Source: Crotalaria pallida (Eukaryota; Streptophyta; Magnoliopsida; Fabales; Fabaceae). From it: 64,000 nucleotides of DNA. Shown piece by piece: positions 9,629 through 19,713 of this stretch. The translations under genes were made by a program, and so were the position numbers. Each line of letters opens with the position of its first letter. The stretch's first letter is position 1. The notes below the pieces were generated by a model that worked only from the letters and a program-made list of their open reading frames with translations, was not told where the DNA came from and searched no databases. The stretch covers positions 94,963,639-95,027,638 of the forward strand of contig CM075653.1 of assembly GCA_037953625.1 (NCBI GenBank). Direction: 5' to 3'.

Positions 9629-11609
9629 TTACATAAACAACTCAGGGTGCTCTTGACGCATCTTATCCTCTAGCTCCCATGTAGCTTCAGACACGTCAGC
9701 GTTTTCCCATATAACCTTAACTAAAGGTATCTCTTTTCCCCTAAGCTGCTTAACTTTACGATCTTCTATCCGGACCGATCTGGCTTCAAAGGTAAGGTTC
9801 TCCTTCAAAGTTAGGTCATCAGGTTGAATTTTCAAAACAACTGATGGGTCATGCACATATTTCTTTAACTGGGAAACATGAAAGACATTGTGTAAATTTG
9901 ACAGAGAGGGTGGTAAAGCTATTTGATAAGCTTTAGGACCAACTCTCTTAAGGATTTGGTATGGGCCTATAAACTTAGGTGAAAGCTTTGGGGTTCTCAA
10001 GGCTCTACTGATTCCTTTCTTCGGAACTATCTGAAGAAACACATGATCGCCTTCCGAAAACTCTATTGGTTTTCTCCTCTTATCAGCATAACTCTTCTGC
10101 CGACTCTGAGCCGCTTTCATCTTTGCCTGAACCATCTTAATCTTCTCAGTTGTCTGCTGCACAATTTCTGGTCCAACAACTAAGTTCTCCCCCACTTGAA
10201 ACCAGCATAGTGGCGTTTGGCATTTCCTTCCATACAAAGCCTCAAACGGTGCCATTCCGATGCTTGTATGATAACTGTTGTTGTATGTGAATTCTGCAAG
10301 GGGTAACACTTGATCCCAACTTCCATGCTCGTCAAGTGCACAAGCCCTCAATATATCTTCCAAAGACTGAATAGTTCTCTCCGTTTGACCATCCGTCTGT
10401 GGATGATACGCAGAACTCAACTTTAAGCTTGTTCCCATAGCATTATGCAGACCCTTCCAAAACTGTGAAGCAAACCTGGGTTCTCGATCCGACACAATAC
10501 TTGAAGGCACTCCGTGTAGACGAACTACCTCCTTAATATAGATCTGGGTAAGCTTATTCAAAGGATAGCGCATATTTATCGGAATAAAATGCGCCGACTT
10601 AGTCAACCGATCCACAATCACTCAGATTGCATCATGATTTATTGTTGTCTTTGGCAAACCAGATAAAAAATCCATTGAGATACTATCCCACTTCCATTGA
10701 GGGATACTTAAGGGTTGCAACTGTCCTCCCGGTTTCTGATGCTCTACCTTAGCTTTCTGGCAAATTAAACATGAAGCCACATACTCCGCAACATCCTTTT
10801 TCAAACCAGACCACCAAAACATTTTCTTCAGATCCTGATACATTTTGGTTGATCCAGGATGCATAGTCATCCGACTCTTATGTGCTTCATCAAGAATCAA
10901 TCTTCTAACCTCCTGATATTTTGGTATGCAAATCCTTGTTCTGAAACGAAGGATTCCATCCAACCCAATCTTGAAATCAGGTTCCTTTCCCTCCGAACCT
11001 AATCTCATCTTTTCAATCAACTCTTCAGCTGCTTGTTGTAACTCCCAAATTCTTTCCAAGAATTCATTTGTGATCTGCAACATTCCCAACTTGATGCTTG
11101 ATGGTTCCACTTATGTCAACAAGCTCAAGTCTCTGAACTCCTCGATCAAAGCTACTTCCTTCACCATCATTGCACTCATGTGGATTGCTTTCCGACTCAA
11201 AGCATCCGCAACCACATTCGCCTTACCCGGATGGTAATTGAGTTTAAAGTCATAATCCTTCAAAAACTCCATCCACCTTCTTTGCCTCATATTCAACTCT
11301 TTTTGGTCGAACAGATATTTCAAACTCTTATGGTCACTAAATACTTGGAAAGTAGTGCGATAGAGATGATGTCTCCATATCTTTAAGGCAAACACGATCG
11401 CAGCTAATTCCAAATCGTGTGTCAGGTAATTCACTTAATGATTCTTCAACTGTCGTGATGCATAAGCCACTACTCTTCCTTCTTGCATCAACACACACCC
11501 AAGTCCTTACTTAGATGCATCACAATACACTTCAAAACTCTTGTAAGGGTCAGGTAAGATTAACACAGGAGACGATGTTAACCTTTTCTTTAGCTCTCGG
11601 AAACTACTT
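9629..11609 (-). pseudogene. pol: TE2 pol, 3' part: RNase H, integrase, chromodomain
   Basis: This minus-strand coding region is broken into three same-frame pieces by stops: TAA just above 11434, TAA at 11113-11111 and TGA at 10624-10622 (the last at a conserved tryptophan). RNase H is represented by THDLELAAIVFALKIWRHHLY; integrase by the HHCC finger (about 10840-10740), the Asp in MDFLSGLP, SDREPRF and DGQTERTIQ; and the tail by VKQLRGKEIPLVKVIWE...SEATWELE, a Tekay chromodomain remnant. The order and spacing match TE1 and the family. The product cannot be made intact. Confidence 0.9.
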
Positions 11610-13971
11610 TCACACCTGTCGTCCCACACAAACGGTTGATCTTTCCGAGTCCACTTGGTCAAAGGCAATGCAATCTTGGGAAAATCCTTCTATAAACCGA
11701 CGATAGTATCCAGCCAGCCCTAAGAAACTTCTCACTTCAGTCATAGTCTTAGGTTGTTCCCATTTCAACACTGAACTCACCTTTGCTGGATCCACCGCAA
11801 TTCCTTCCTTAGAGATCACATGCCCAAGAAACTTCACTTCATTCAACCAAAACTCACATTTCGCAAGTTTGGCATACAACTGCTTCTCCTTCAGGACCTT
11901 CAACACAATCCTGAGATGTTCTTCATGCTCCTCCAAACTCTTAGAATAGACCAAAATATCATCTATGAACACCACTACAAACAAGTCCACGTAGGGTCTA
12001 AAGATCCGGTTCATATAATCCATAAAAATAGCAGGTGCATTTGTCAATTCGAACGGCATCACAACATACTCATAATGACCGTATCGAGATCGAAATGCAG
12101 TCTTTGGTATATCTTCCTCCTTTATCCTGATCTGATGATAGCCCGATCTCAGATCGATCTTTGAAAACACTACAGCCTCTCTAACTTGATCCATAAGGTC
12201 ATCAATCCTTGGCAAAGGATACTTATTCTTAATGGTGACGTTATTCAACTGTCTGTAGTCCACACACATTCTCATACTTCCATCCTTCTTATTTACAAAC
12301 AGTAGTAGAGCTCCCCAAGGCGAAACACTTGGCCTGATCATCTGCTTCTGCAGCAATTCCTCTATCTGCTTTTTCATTTCTGCCTTTTCCGGTGGTGCCA
12401 TTCTATAAGGAGCAATAGAGATGGGACCAGCTCCAGGAACTAAATCAATCCAAAACTCTATTTCCCGCTTCGGAGGTAATCCTGGTATCTCTTCAGGAAA
12501 TACTTCCGGAAATTCCCTCACTACAGGAATCTCTTCTATTGGCATTGTCTCTTCGTCTCCGGTAGCAGAGAATAAACACATATAACCTTCGGGTTTAAGG
12601 GTTTTACATTGGATTGTCTTTCTCTCGCAATCGATGATCACTTGTTTCTTCATGAACCAATCCATTCCCAATATCACATCTAATTGTAACTTAGGGAGAC
12701 AAACCAAATCTACTTTAGAGACACGACCCAAGATTTCAACTTCACACCCTAAGCAAACCTTAGAGGTAAAGATGGGTATTCTAGTAGGGGTATCTATACT
12801 AAGATAACAAGGCGAATCAGAAACAACAAGATTCAACCTACTCACACATTCAGGAGAAACAAAAGAATGTGTAGCTCCAGAATCAAACATAATCTTGCAA
12901 GGTTGATCATTAAGCAAAAAGTTACCTTGCACGAGATTCGGGGTTTGGATTGGTTCATTACCACTCAGGGTAAACACCTTGCCTTGCACCACAGACTTGC
13001 CAGCAGATCCTTTCGCATCACCTTTTGCGGGCTCTCTGCAATCACGGGCAAAATGACCTTGCTTTCCACATTTGAAACACCCTCCTGTGGTCCAGCAGAT
13101 TTGACCATGGTGATAACGTCTACACTTCTCACAATAAGGAGCATTATCGCGAGACTTGTTCCTGTTATCAATCACAGCTTTGCCCTTGCCCTTGTTCTTC
13201 TGAGCATATGGACCATTATTCCGGCGATCAAATCTCCTCTTCCTCTATGGTCCATAACCTTGTCCACTACCCTTTTCCTTGGCTTCCTATCAACTCAGCC
13301 TTCTTATCATCCTCATACATTCTGCACATATCCACAAGTGCAGGAAAACTCTAAATTCTCTGGTAACTGAAGATAGACTTCAACTCCGGTCTCAGTCCAC
13401 CTTCAAACTTGACACACTTACTCCTTTCATCAGGGTTATTCAAGTAGTAGGGAGAATATTTCATCAACTCCTCAAATCTAGTAGCATATTCTCCTACACT
13501 AATATCTCCCTTTTTCAATTGCATGAACTCTACCTCCTTCTTTCTCCTTAAATCTTCTGGAAAGTATTTATTAAGAAATTTCTCCATAAACACTCCCCAG
13601 CTGATTGCTCTTCTCTCAAAGTTCAGCAATTGCACCGTATGATCCCACCAGTTCTCGGCCTCCCCGTGAAGCATATAAACTGCATAGGTTACCTTCTGAT
13701 CATCCGAACAGTCTAAAGTTCTGAAAATCTTGTTGATTTCATACAACCACTTATTTGCCTCATCAGGTTTGTATCCTCCTTCAAACCATAGTGGATTGCA
13801 CTTTCTAAACTCCGACAGAGTCTTTGCATCATGATTTACCACATTACCAACATGTGGGTTACCAGCTCATCCTTGAGGTGGCTGCTATTGCTGCTGCTGC
13901 TGCATACCCTCCAGCACAGTCGTAATACGCTCTAACATTTCATTCGTATAATTTCTATTTTTGGTTGCCAT
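11610..13971 (-). pseudogene. gag-pol: TE2 gag, protease and reverse transcriptase, broken
   Basis: The start is the ATG at 13971-13969 (MATKNRNYTNEMLERI), followed by a glutamine run with a CAG-to-TAG stop and another stop before the gag core (13842-13351, with AENWWDH and KYFPEDLRRKKEVEF). A TAG at 13353-13351 and a frameshift before 13175 break gag. The next open piece (13175-11610) has the CCHC knuckle CFKCGKQGHFARDC (about 13076-13035), the protease motif FDSGATHSF (about 12884), ILGMDWF, and reverse transcriptase with SGYHQIR and FIDDIL (about 11967-11950). An extra base in a C run near 11678 shifts the frame after FIEGFS. Protease and reverse transcriptase catalytic residues are intact; the polyprotein is not. 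Confidence 0.9.
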
Positions 13972-14125
13972 AGAAAGACCTGCACTATGGGCTTTGGGTC
14001 ACAAAAAGGTCTTCTTTAAAACATAAGCACAACTAGCTTATTCAACTAACTTACTCAAACATATTCAAATAACATTGAATATTATACTTATCTGCATCAT
14101 CAGGGCCATGAGGAACAGGACCATT

Positions 14126-14137
14126 GCTCTAATACCA
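14126..14137 (-). other. TE2 primer-binding site
   Basis: On the minus strand TGGTATTAGAGC lies 7 bases after the 5' LTR end. It differs by one C-to-T change from TGGTATCAGAGC, the common initiator tRNA-Met site seen in the Sirevirus and LARD elements here. The 13972-14125 stretch is untranslated leader. Confidence 0.8.
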
Positions 14138-14501
14138 CCAAGCGTGTGACACCCTTGTTTTATATCTTGAAAATAATTAATATTTCCAAATATAGAATAC
14201 TTGCTATCAAAAATTTGGTCTAGAAAATTTTTCCTTTTATACTTGCTCAATTGTAAACATCTTTAATCTTGACGAATAATTTGGATTCGGCTTTATAATA
14301 CCTTATCTTACAAAAATCTCTCGAGACAACGCCTTTTTAATATAATAAAATATATCCATAGTGTTGATTAAAACATACTAATTGTCTCTTGAGTTTAATC
14401 GGGTTTGTAGAACATAAACTTATTTGTCGAATCCTTTTTTAACCAAAATCAGAGTATGCGGAAGTAAAAATAATACTTGTGGGGCACTGCTGAGGTAAAA
14501 A

Positions 14502-14505
<4 letters not shown>

Positions 14506-14543
<38 letters not shown>
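14506..14543. repeat. (AT)n microsatellite
   Basis: An uninterrupted AT dinucleotide run of about 38 bp near the 3' end of the TE2 5' LTR. LTR-I has a much shorter version at the matching position (about 28723-28736), so the tract expanded in TE2. Confidence 0.95.
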
Positions 14544-14545
<2 letters not shown>

Positions 14546-14795
14546 TAATACAAAAGCCCCACCAGTATCACAGTAGCAAGTAACAAAAGTTGAGATAGCA
14601 AGTTTTGATAAAACATATACATAACCAGCTGCTCAAAATAAACCTCACTCTAAGACCTCTCAAAAATATGTACAATATATGACAAGATCAAAATAGAAGT
14701 CCCAAAGCAGGTCATCCATGTCCTCAGCAGCTCCTCTGATCCTCTGCAACTCTATCCCTAGACCTAGGATCCAAACATCTATGCCATGCAGGCTC

Positions 14796-15269
14796 CTAGG
14801 AACCAGCAGGTCCACCTCTAGCAGAAACAGTAGGCTCGACAGGCACCTCCTCCTCGTCCTCATCCTCCACGGGATCCTCCTCGACCTCGCCCGACTGTGC
14901 AGAGACCCCACCACTGGGCCTAGGATCTGCAGAAGCAGTCCTCTCAAAGTCAGTCGGACCAGGAGAAGGAGTCTCCTCTGTAACAACTCTATGGGAGGAA
15001 GGATGAGTACGAGTGGCAGCTCTAAAACGAAAACTATGAAATCGACGCATTGGTTGAGTCGGGGGTGGTCCTCTATATGAGTACAAGGGTGGAACATGCA
15101 TAGTATAGACTAAAGGAATCCTAAACCTACGAGGTCGCACCCGAGCCAGAGGGTTAGGGTGGTAGAGAGTAATCTCCACCTCCCCCTCAAAGGTGGCTCG
15201 GTGCTCGTCATAAGTCCATATACCACTAGGGATAGGGCGTATCTCGATGCAGGCTAGGTATTCTGCCAT
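14796..15269 (-). CDS. LTR-encoded 157 aa protein of unknown function (copy B)
   Basis: This is an open frame inside the TE2 5' LTR, in the sense direction of the element. I recognise no family. The first 70 residues are compact and conserved: ACIEIRPIPSGIW, ATFEGEVEITL, HPNPLARVRPRRFRIP, YTMHVPP. The tail is rich in Ser/Pro and then in Glu/Asp (about residues 120-145). No signal peptide or membrane span is visible. A second full copy lies in LTR-I (28998-29468), diverged at the DNA level. In the first 62 codons about 16 codons differ silently and about 10 change the residue, which suggests protein-level selection. A TAG codon and a polypyrimidine-TTAG acceptor precede the ATG, so the frame may be the second exon of a spliced leader RNA. 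I chose the ATG at 15269; a GTG precedes it. It could be a captured host gene or an accessory protein of the element; function is unknown. Confidence 0.65.
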   Translation of the reverse strand: MAEYLACIEIRPIPSGIWTYDEHRATFEGEVEITLYHPNPLARVRPRRFRIPLVYTMHVPPLYSYRGPPPTQPMRRFHSFRFRAATRTHPSSHRVVTEETPSPGPTDFERTASADPRPSGGVSAQSGEVEEDPVEDEDEEEVPVEPTVSARGGPAGS

Positions 15270-15272
15270 CAC

Positions 15273-16785
15273 CTAATCAGGGCATAGGGAGTAAGTATAC
15301 ACATATGCATAATCAATAAAGACTAAAATTCCAAACACAAATATATCATGGACAGACAATAATGCAAGTACATATGAGCATACCAATTTTCAACATTATA
15401 TCTCTTATAATGCAAGTGGCATGATGCATGATTTCTATCCACAACTGAGGCCTCCAATACAAGTCCATCTTGGACGTCCATCCAATACACCAATGTGTTC
15501 CCAGAACACAACCTTACGTTCCCAGAACGGATGGCAAACCATACTTAGAAAAACAAACATCACTCCCAGAGTGTGTATCACGTTCCCGGAACGCATAAAA
15601 ACCATGTCCCAGACACTGGCCACATTCCCAGAATATGTCATCAAGTAGGTTACACAAATTTGGTATTCCCGGAGTACCCTCCTCATATTCCCAGAATATG
15701 ATAATCGTTTCTTACCAACCTATTTTCCATCCTCTATGCATGAATGCACAATTAATAAGGTTGGTTTTTATCTTTAATTTAATTACTGTGATTTAGAAAT
15801 ATCTCAAATTTCCTTTGAATGATTAATTTGAGGTATAACCTTTGGCACCAAAATTCTTCCATGAATTTACTTAAAAACATGACATTAAACTTGGATTGGG
15901 AAAAACTTAACCAATGGTATCAAACTTTTCACTTAAAAGACTTAACCTTTTATTTTTCAGTTTCAGATATAAGCGGTTACAGTCTCAGGCTAACCAGTTA
16001 GAATTACAGACCTGAACCTACTAACCATTGCAATTCAGAAACCTTTTTCTTGAATTTTCTACCCAATCCATACACAGAGTCTTAGCTTTGTTATATACCT
16101 CAAATCCCACTGATTTCGTCATTAAAAAGTCTAAATCACAATCCATTTCCAATTTAGCATAATTTCCTCTTGAAATTATCTTATCACATTAAGGCATTGA
16201 CTCATCAATTACAATCTGAACAAACAGTGTTCATTAACATGTTTTCAGATTGATTTCCAATGAAATTAGAGTTTAGACTTGAGTGAAAATGTTAAGAACA
16301 CATGACCAATTTCAGAAATTCATTTTCTTTGAAAACTGACAGTATCTAACCGGTTACAAAATTCGAATAACCGGTTAGATTATGCAGTCTGTACACTGCA
16401 AAAAGGGGTTTTGTATACCATTCTCTACCATACTCAAATCTAACCAATTTCAATCATAAACAGAGGAGTATACCTTAAAACAAATATGTTTAACCACAGA
16501 AAACATATTCCTTTGCATGCATTCAATTTCTAGTATCAAATTGCAACTAAACCAACATAAACAAACTTGATATCACAAAACTCACAATAAGCATTTAGAT
16601 TATGATTCAATCATCAAAATCACTTGCATGCAGGTTATCAAACTTGCTCAAAAAGAATTGAGCCACAGAAATTGCCTCCAAGCCTTTTAACCTATTCACA
16701 TAATGCCCTTTTGAGTCTTTGTTGACTCAAATCCTAAAACACATGATTTTAGTCTCAATCTAGTATAAGGTAAACTCTCCCATAC
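15273..16785 (-). other. Putative intron before the LTR-encoded ORF
   Basis: On the minus strand the donor GAG|GTATGGG ends an exon at 16786, and the acceptor TGATTAG|GTGATG opens the ORF exon at 15272. The matching sites are 8653/7134 in the 3' LTR and 30738/29471 in LTR-I, where they are kept although the middle has diverged and shortened (1513 bp here, about 1266 bp there). An alternative strong donor, GG|GTAAGTG, lies at about 17009. The palindrome array is inside this interval. Confidence 0.5.
15495..15701. repeat. Array of palindromes with a TCCCRGA core (TE2 5' LTR)
   Basis: About eight units, including GTGTTCCCAGAACAC (15495), CGTTCCCAGAACG (15518), CACTCCCAGAGTG (15561), CGTTCCCGGAACG (15581), one with a GTCCCAGAC core, and TATTCCCAGAATA near the end. 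Arms change in complementary fashion between units. One unit differs from the 3' LTR copy by a single change that breaks the dyad there (CACTCCCATAGTG). Confidence 0.8.
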
Positions 16786-17285
16786 CTCTAAGTCGTTTTT
16801 GATAAGTATAATCTCTGAAATTAGCAAGAAATCCCCAGAATCCACAATTCTCTGTTTTCAGCCATCAACAGTTGAGCAGGGTCCAGAAACCATAATTTTT
16901 TTATGCATGTACAGACCATAAAAATTGGGGAAATTGGTTAGGGTTTGTTCTAAGCAACATGCACCAAGAGATTGAACGATTTTGAGGTCAAAGGAGTTCA
17001 TACACTTACCCAAATTGAAGCTCCAAATAAGCTCCAAGAACCAGTTTTCTGTAGAAACAGTTTTGAACCCCTCCACTTCAAAGGCTTCGTTCTCTTAGCT
17101 CCCTAACTCCCAACTCACGATTTTTATGTCTTTGTAAAGCTCTTGATGAAAGCTTTACAACAGTGTATCTCTCAAAGTCCCACTCCCCACAAAGAAGAAG
17201 AATCAGACCAGACGAATCAAAAACCCTAGACAGAGTCTCCAACCCTAAACTCAGAGAATCAACCCCAATTCCTTCAACAATTCAT

Positions 17286-17464
17286 CCTTTTATAGAGGGA
17301 TTTCATTGCCATGCATAACGACGCGTGTTTCCCACTAATCCTGGGCTGATTTCGTGGCGATTCCTTGATTAATTTCAGTGATTACTCATCAAAACCCACT
17401 AACCCAGTTTCAGGGTTCATCATGTAACCGGTTACAAGGCATTACTAACCGGTTAGATCAGTGT
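17286..17464 (-). promoter_or_regulatory. TE2 5' LTR promoter: palindrome pair and TATA box
   Basis: Minus strand: TAACCGGTTA at 17464-17455 and 17434-17425, then CTATAAAAGG at 17295-17286, about 430 bp from the LTR start. The 3' LTR has the same layout, so this is the inferred U3 promoter. Confidence 0.65.
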
Positions 17465-17726
17465 AAAATTTAAAAATTAACACTTTTAAAACCTTTCCCT
17501 CCAAGAATTTTTCTAATATTACATTTAGGTCTTAATCCAGGGACTAAAATGCAATTTCTATATTTTTGTATATATTCACCATATAAAAATACCTTCACCT
17601 ATTTTTATATTTCAAGGCTAATTAAATACAAAACATAAACTTGGAAAATTTATATAAATTAATAATAAAACTTTATTTATTATTAATTTTCTTATTATCC
17701 GGGAGACGAAAATTAGGGGTGTTACA

Positions 17727-18404
17727 AGACATGCACCGTACATAGAACTATACCAGGTATCTCTTAATTGAGAAGACGTACAGGACAACGGGTAATGTAC
17801 CAGACATTCCTTAAATGGAAAGAAGTACATTATTAATAGAACTAGAAAGGATAAGGGTTGAGGGTTATTAGTATCAAATAGGAATGAGTAACCAAATCTC
17901 GAAATAAGAGAAGTAGAATGTATGTTTATAAATTGTGCATGATGTTTGCTTAATGTTTGTACTTAGTTTATTTCTATACTTTTTTAGACACTATCTTCCT
18001 ATGTTATGTGTAATGCTACCCTTCTTGTTGTTTTTATACAGGTATAGGAACGAAGCTTACACTATTTCAGGCCAAGAAAAAATACCCTCCACCACATGGA
18101 GTGTAACTTAGCTATGAGAGAAGTATATTAGTCTAGGAATTAGTCAGCTTATTTTGGATTCCAAAACAATTCACTAATTGTACGCCCTAAAACTTGTATT
18201 ATTTTGTATCAGAGCATTAGTGATAGGTTGGCTGTAACTTATATATCATTTTATGTTTTTAAAATATTCTGGACTGACAGGTATTAATGAAGAAATTTTT
18301 GGAAAGTCCGAAAACCAGAGGAATCTCTGTCGAATTTCAATCAAATTTTCAAGTAATTAGATAACTAATCTTAGTTTATGTTAATTAATTGTGAGGGTGT
18401 TACA
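17727..18404 (+). repeat. LTR-D: right-hand part of another Tekay-type LTR
   Basis: It begins at the TE2 insertion point and ends GGGTGTTACA at 18404. It keeps two or three hairpin units with GTACCAGGTAT...GACGTACA (17735-17830), the same kind as in LTR-G but on the opposite strand, then a splice acceptor TTTTTATACAG|GTATAGG (AG at 18040-18041) and an AT-rich end. The missing part lies left of the window, beyond TE2. No primer-binding site follows, so it is a 3' LTR or a solo LTR. There is no coding content. Confidence 0.7.
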
Positions 18405-18968
18405 CAAACCGTGTGGCACTAAGACAGTTAAAAATAATATTTTTTCCAATACAGTGAATAACATTAAAAATCATATTTCAAATTTTCTTAAACCATAAAA
18501 TATTATAATTTCCCCAAAAATATAAAAATTTCGTAGCAGCTTAATTAAATACAAAACTTTAAAAAAATAAATTCTACATTTCACGATCGTTTTGACTATA
18601 AACTCGTTTGATTCCGATTTACCAATCAAAAGTTATGAATTTTCAATGTTAAATAAATCCTTTAAATCAATAAATCACAAAACAATACTTATCAAAATAA
18701 ATTATAAATGCACCATATTTGTTTTTTTATACGAAAAGTCAAAAACATTAAAGAACCCAACATTAAATGCGTTGGTTAGGGTGCCCTACATCCATTGGTC
18801 ACCCTCCTACAAGAATTCAAATTTCAAAAGCTTTAAAGAATAAATCCCTTCAAAACACAAAGTTAAATATTTTATCATTATAAAATAAACTTCACATTTT
18901 CAACTAATTATTTTCATGCATGAAATATAAATTGAATAATATATTTTCATAACTTTGAAAAGAAATGT
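18405..18968. other. AT-rich remnant H (left part), interrupted by solo LTR E
   Basis: About 560 bp of AT-rich sequence without a gene. Past solo LTR E it continues at 24738-24793 and ends GCGGGTATTACA, which looks like an LTR tip (TGTAATACCCGC read on the minus strand). I read it as the start of a minus-strand LTR whose other end is outside the window. The last five bases, AATGT, are the left target duplication of E. Confidence 0.5.
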
Positions 18969-19705
18969 TGTAACACCCCGCAAATTCCTCGTATTAATTT
19001 AAAATACTAAAGATAATTAATTTTGAGAAAAGTGTTCTAAAAGGGTAATTTCTTAAATGATTTTCCTAATTTACGTTTTAAAGTAATGATTGATTCTAAA
19101 GAAAGGATTTTCAGAAATAAAATGATAAGAGTGGAGAAATCGAGTTTCTAGAAAAGATTTATACACTTGATATTTTTATGTTTTAAAGGAGAATTGTGAC
19201 TTTTATGTGTGAATTATTTTATGAGAAAAGATCTATGTTCCATGTGTGTATATGTATGATATGTGTATATATGTGTATGTACAAGTATATATGTGTTATA
19301 TATATATATATATATGAATGCACATGAGTATGCCTAGAATTAAATTAGTAACATAAAATAATGCATGCATAAGTGTTGATGGGTGTGCGTGACACGTGTG
19401 AGAATGTGTGTATGTGCTACGTGTATGCATGCATGAAAGAGGGCTAGGACTTTTAAACTAGGGGAGTCATGGACTAGGGTGGGGTTATAAGTAACTAAGT
19501 TAGCAACAAAGTCCTAACTATTAGCCAAAGAGTAGCAAAACCTAAAGGAACTTAGTTCCTTAATTCCCTCCCCATTGTCTCCTTAGAAATGATAATGTCC
19601 ACCCATGCAAAGATTTGAAGAGCCAAAATTACCCTCCCTTGAACACACAATGACCGAATTCCCTTGAGGACAAAAACGAAAAATTTCATGTATTTTCTTT
19701 TGTCT

Positions 19706-19713
19706 ATATAAGT
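19706..19713 (+). promoter_or_regulatory. TATA box of solo LTR E
   Basis: TATATAAG lies about 740 bp into the LTR, followed by pyrimidine-rich then purine-rich sequence typical of a plant transcription start. The LARD LTRs have a weaker TTTATTTATG at the comparable place. Confidence 0.5.

Larger units (their letters stand above)
6926..17726 (-). mobile_element. TE2: decayed Tekay-like Ty3/gypsy element
   Basis: This minus-strand element runs from its 5' LTR (14145-17726), through primer-binding site and gag-pol, to a 3' LTR (6926-9585). The 3' LTR is cut in the middle by TE1, so its far end is outside the window. The two LTRs align along the whole shared 2.66 kb (6926-9585 with about 15064-17726) with few differences by eye. 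The coding part has many stops and at least two frameshifts. The polyprotein ends in the same chromodomain-like tail as TE1. AGACA (17727-17731) would be the target duplication; its partner is not visible. Confidence 0.9.
14145..17726 (-). repeat. TE2 5' LTR (3.6 kb)
   Basis: On the plus strand it reads TGTGACACCC (14145) to GGGTGTTACA (17726). In the transcribed (minus) direction it holds a palindrome pair TAACCGGTTA (17464-17425), TATA box (17295-17286), possible splice donors (GTAAGTG at about 17009; GAG|GTATGGG at 16785), a second palindrome pair (16377-16347), the TCCCRGA palindrome array (15701-15495), a splice acceptor (15274-15273), the 157 aa ORF (15269-14796) and an (AT)n tract. The part before 15064 has no partner in the truncated 3' LTR. 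Confidence 0.9.
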
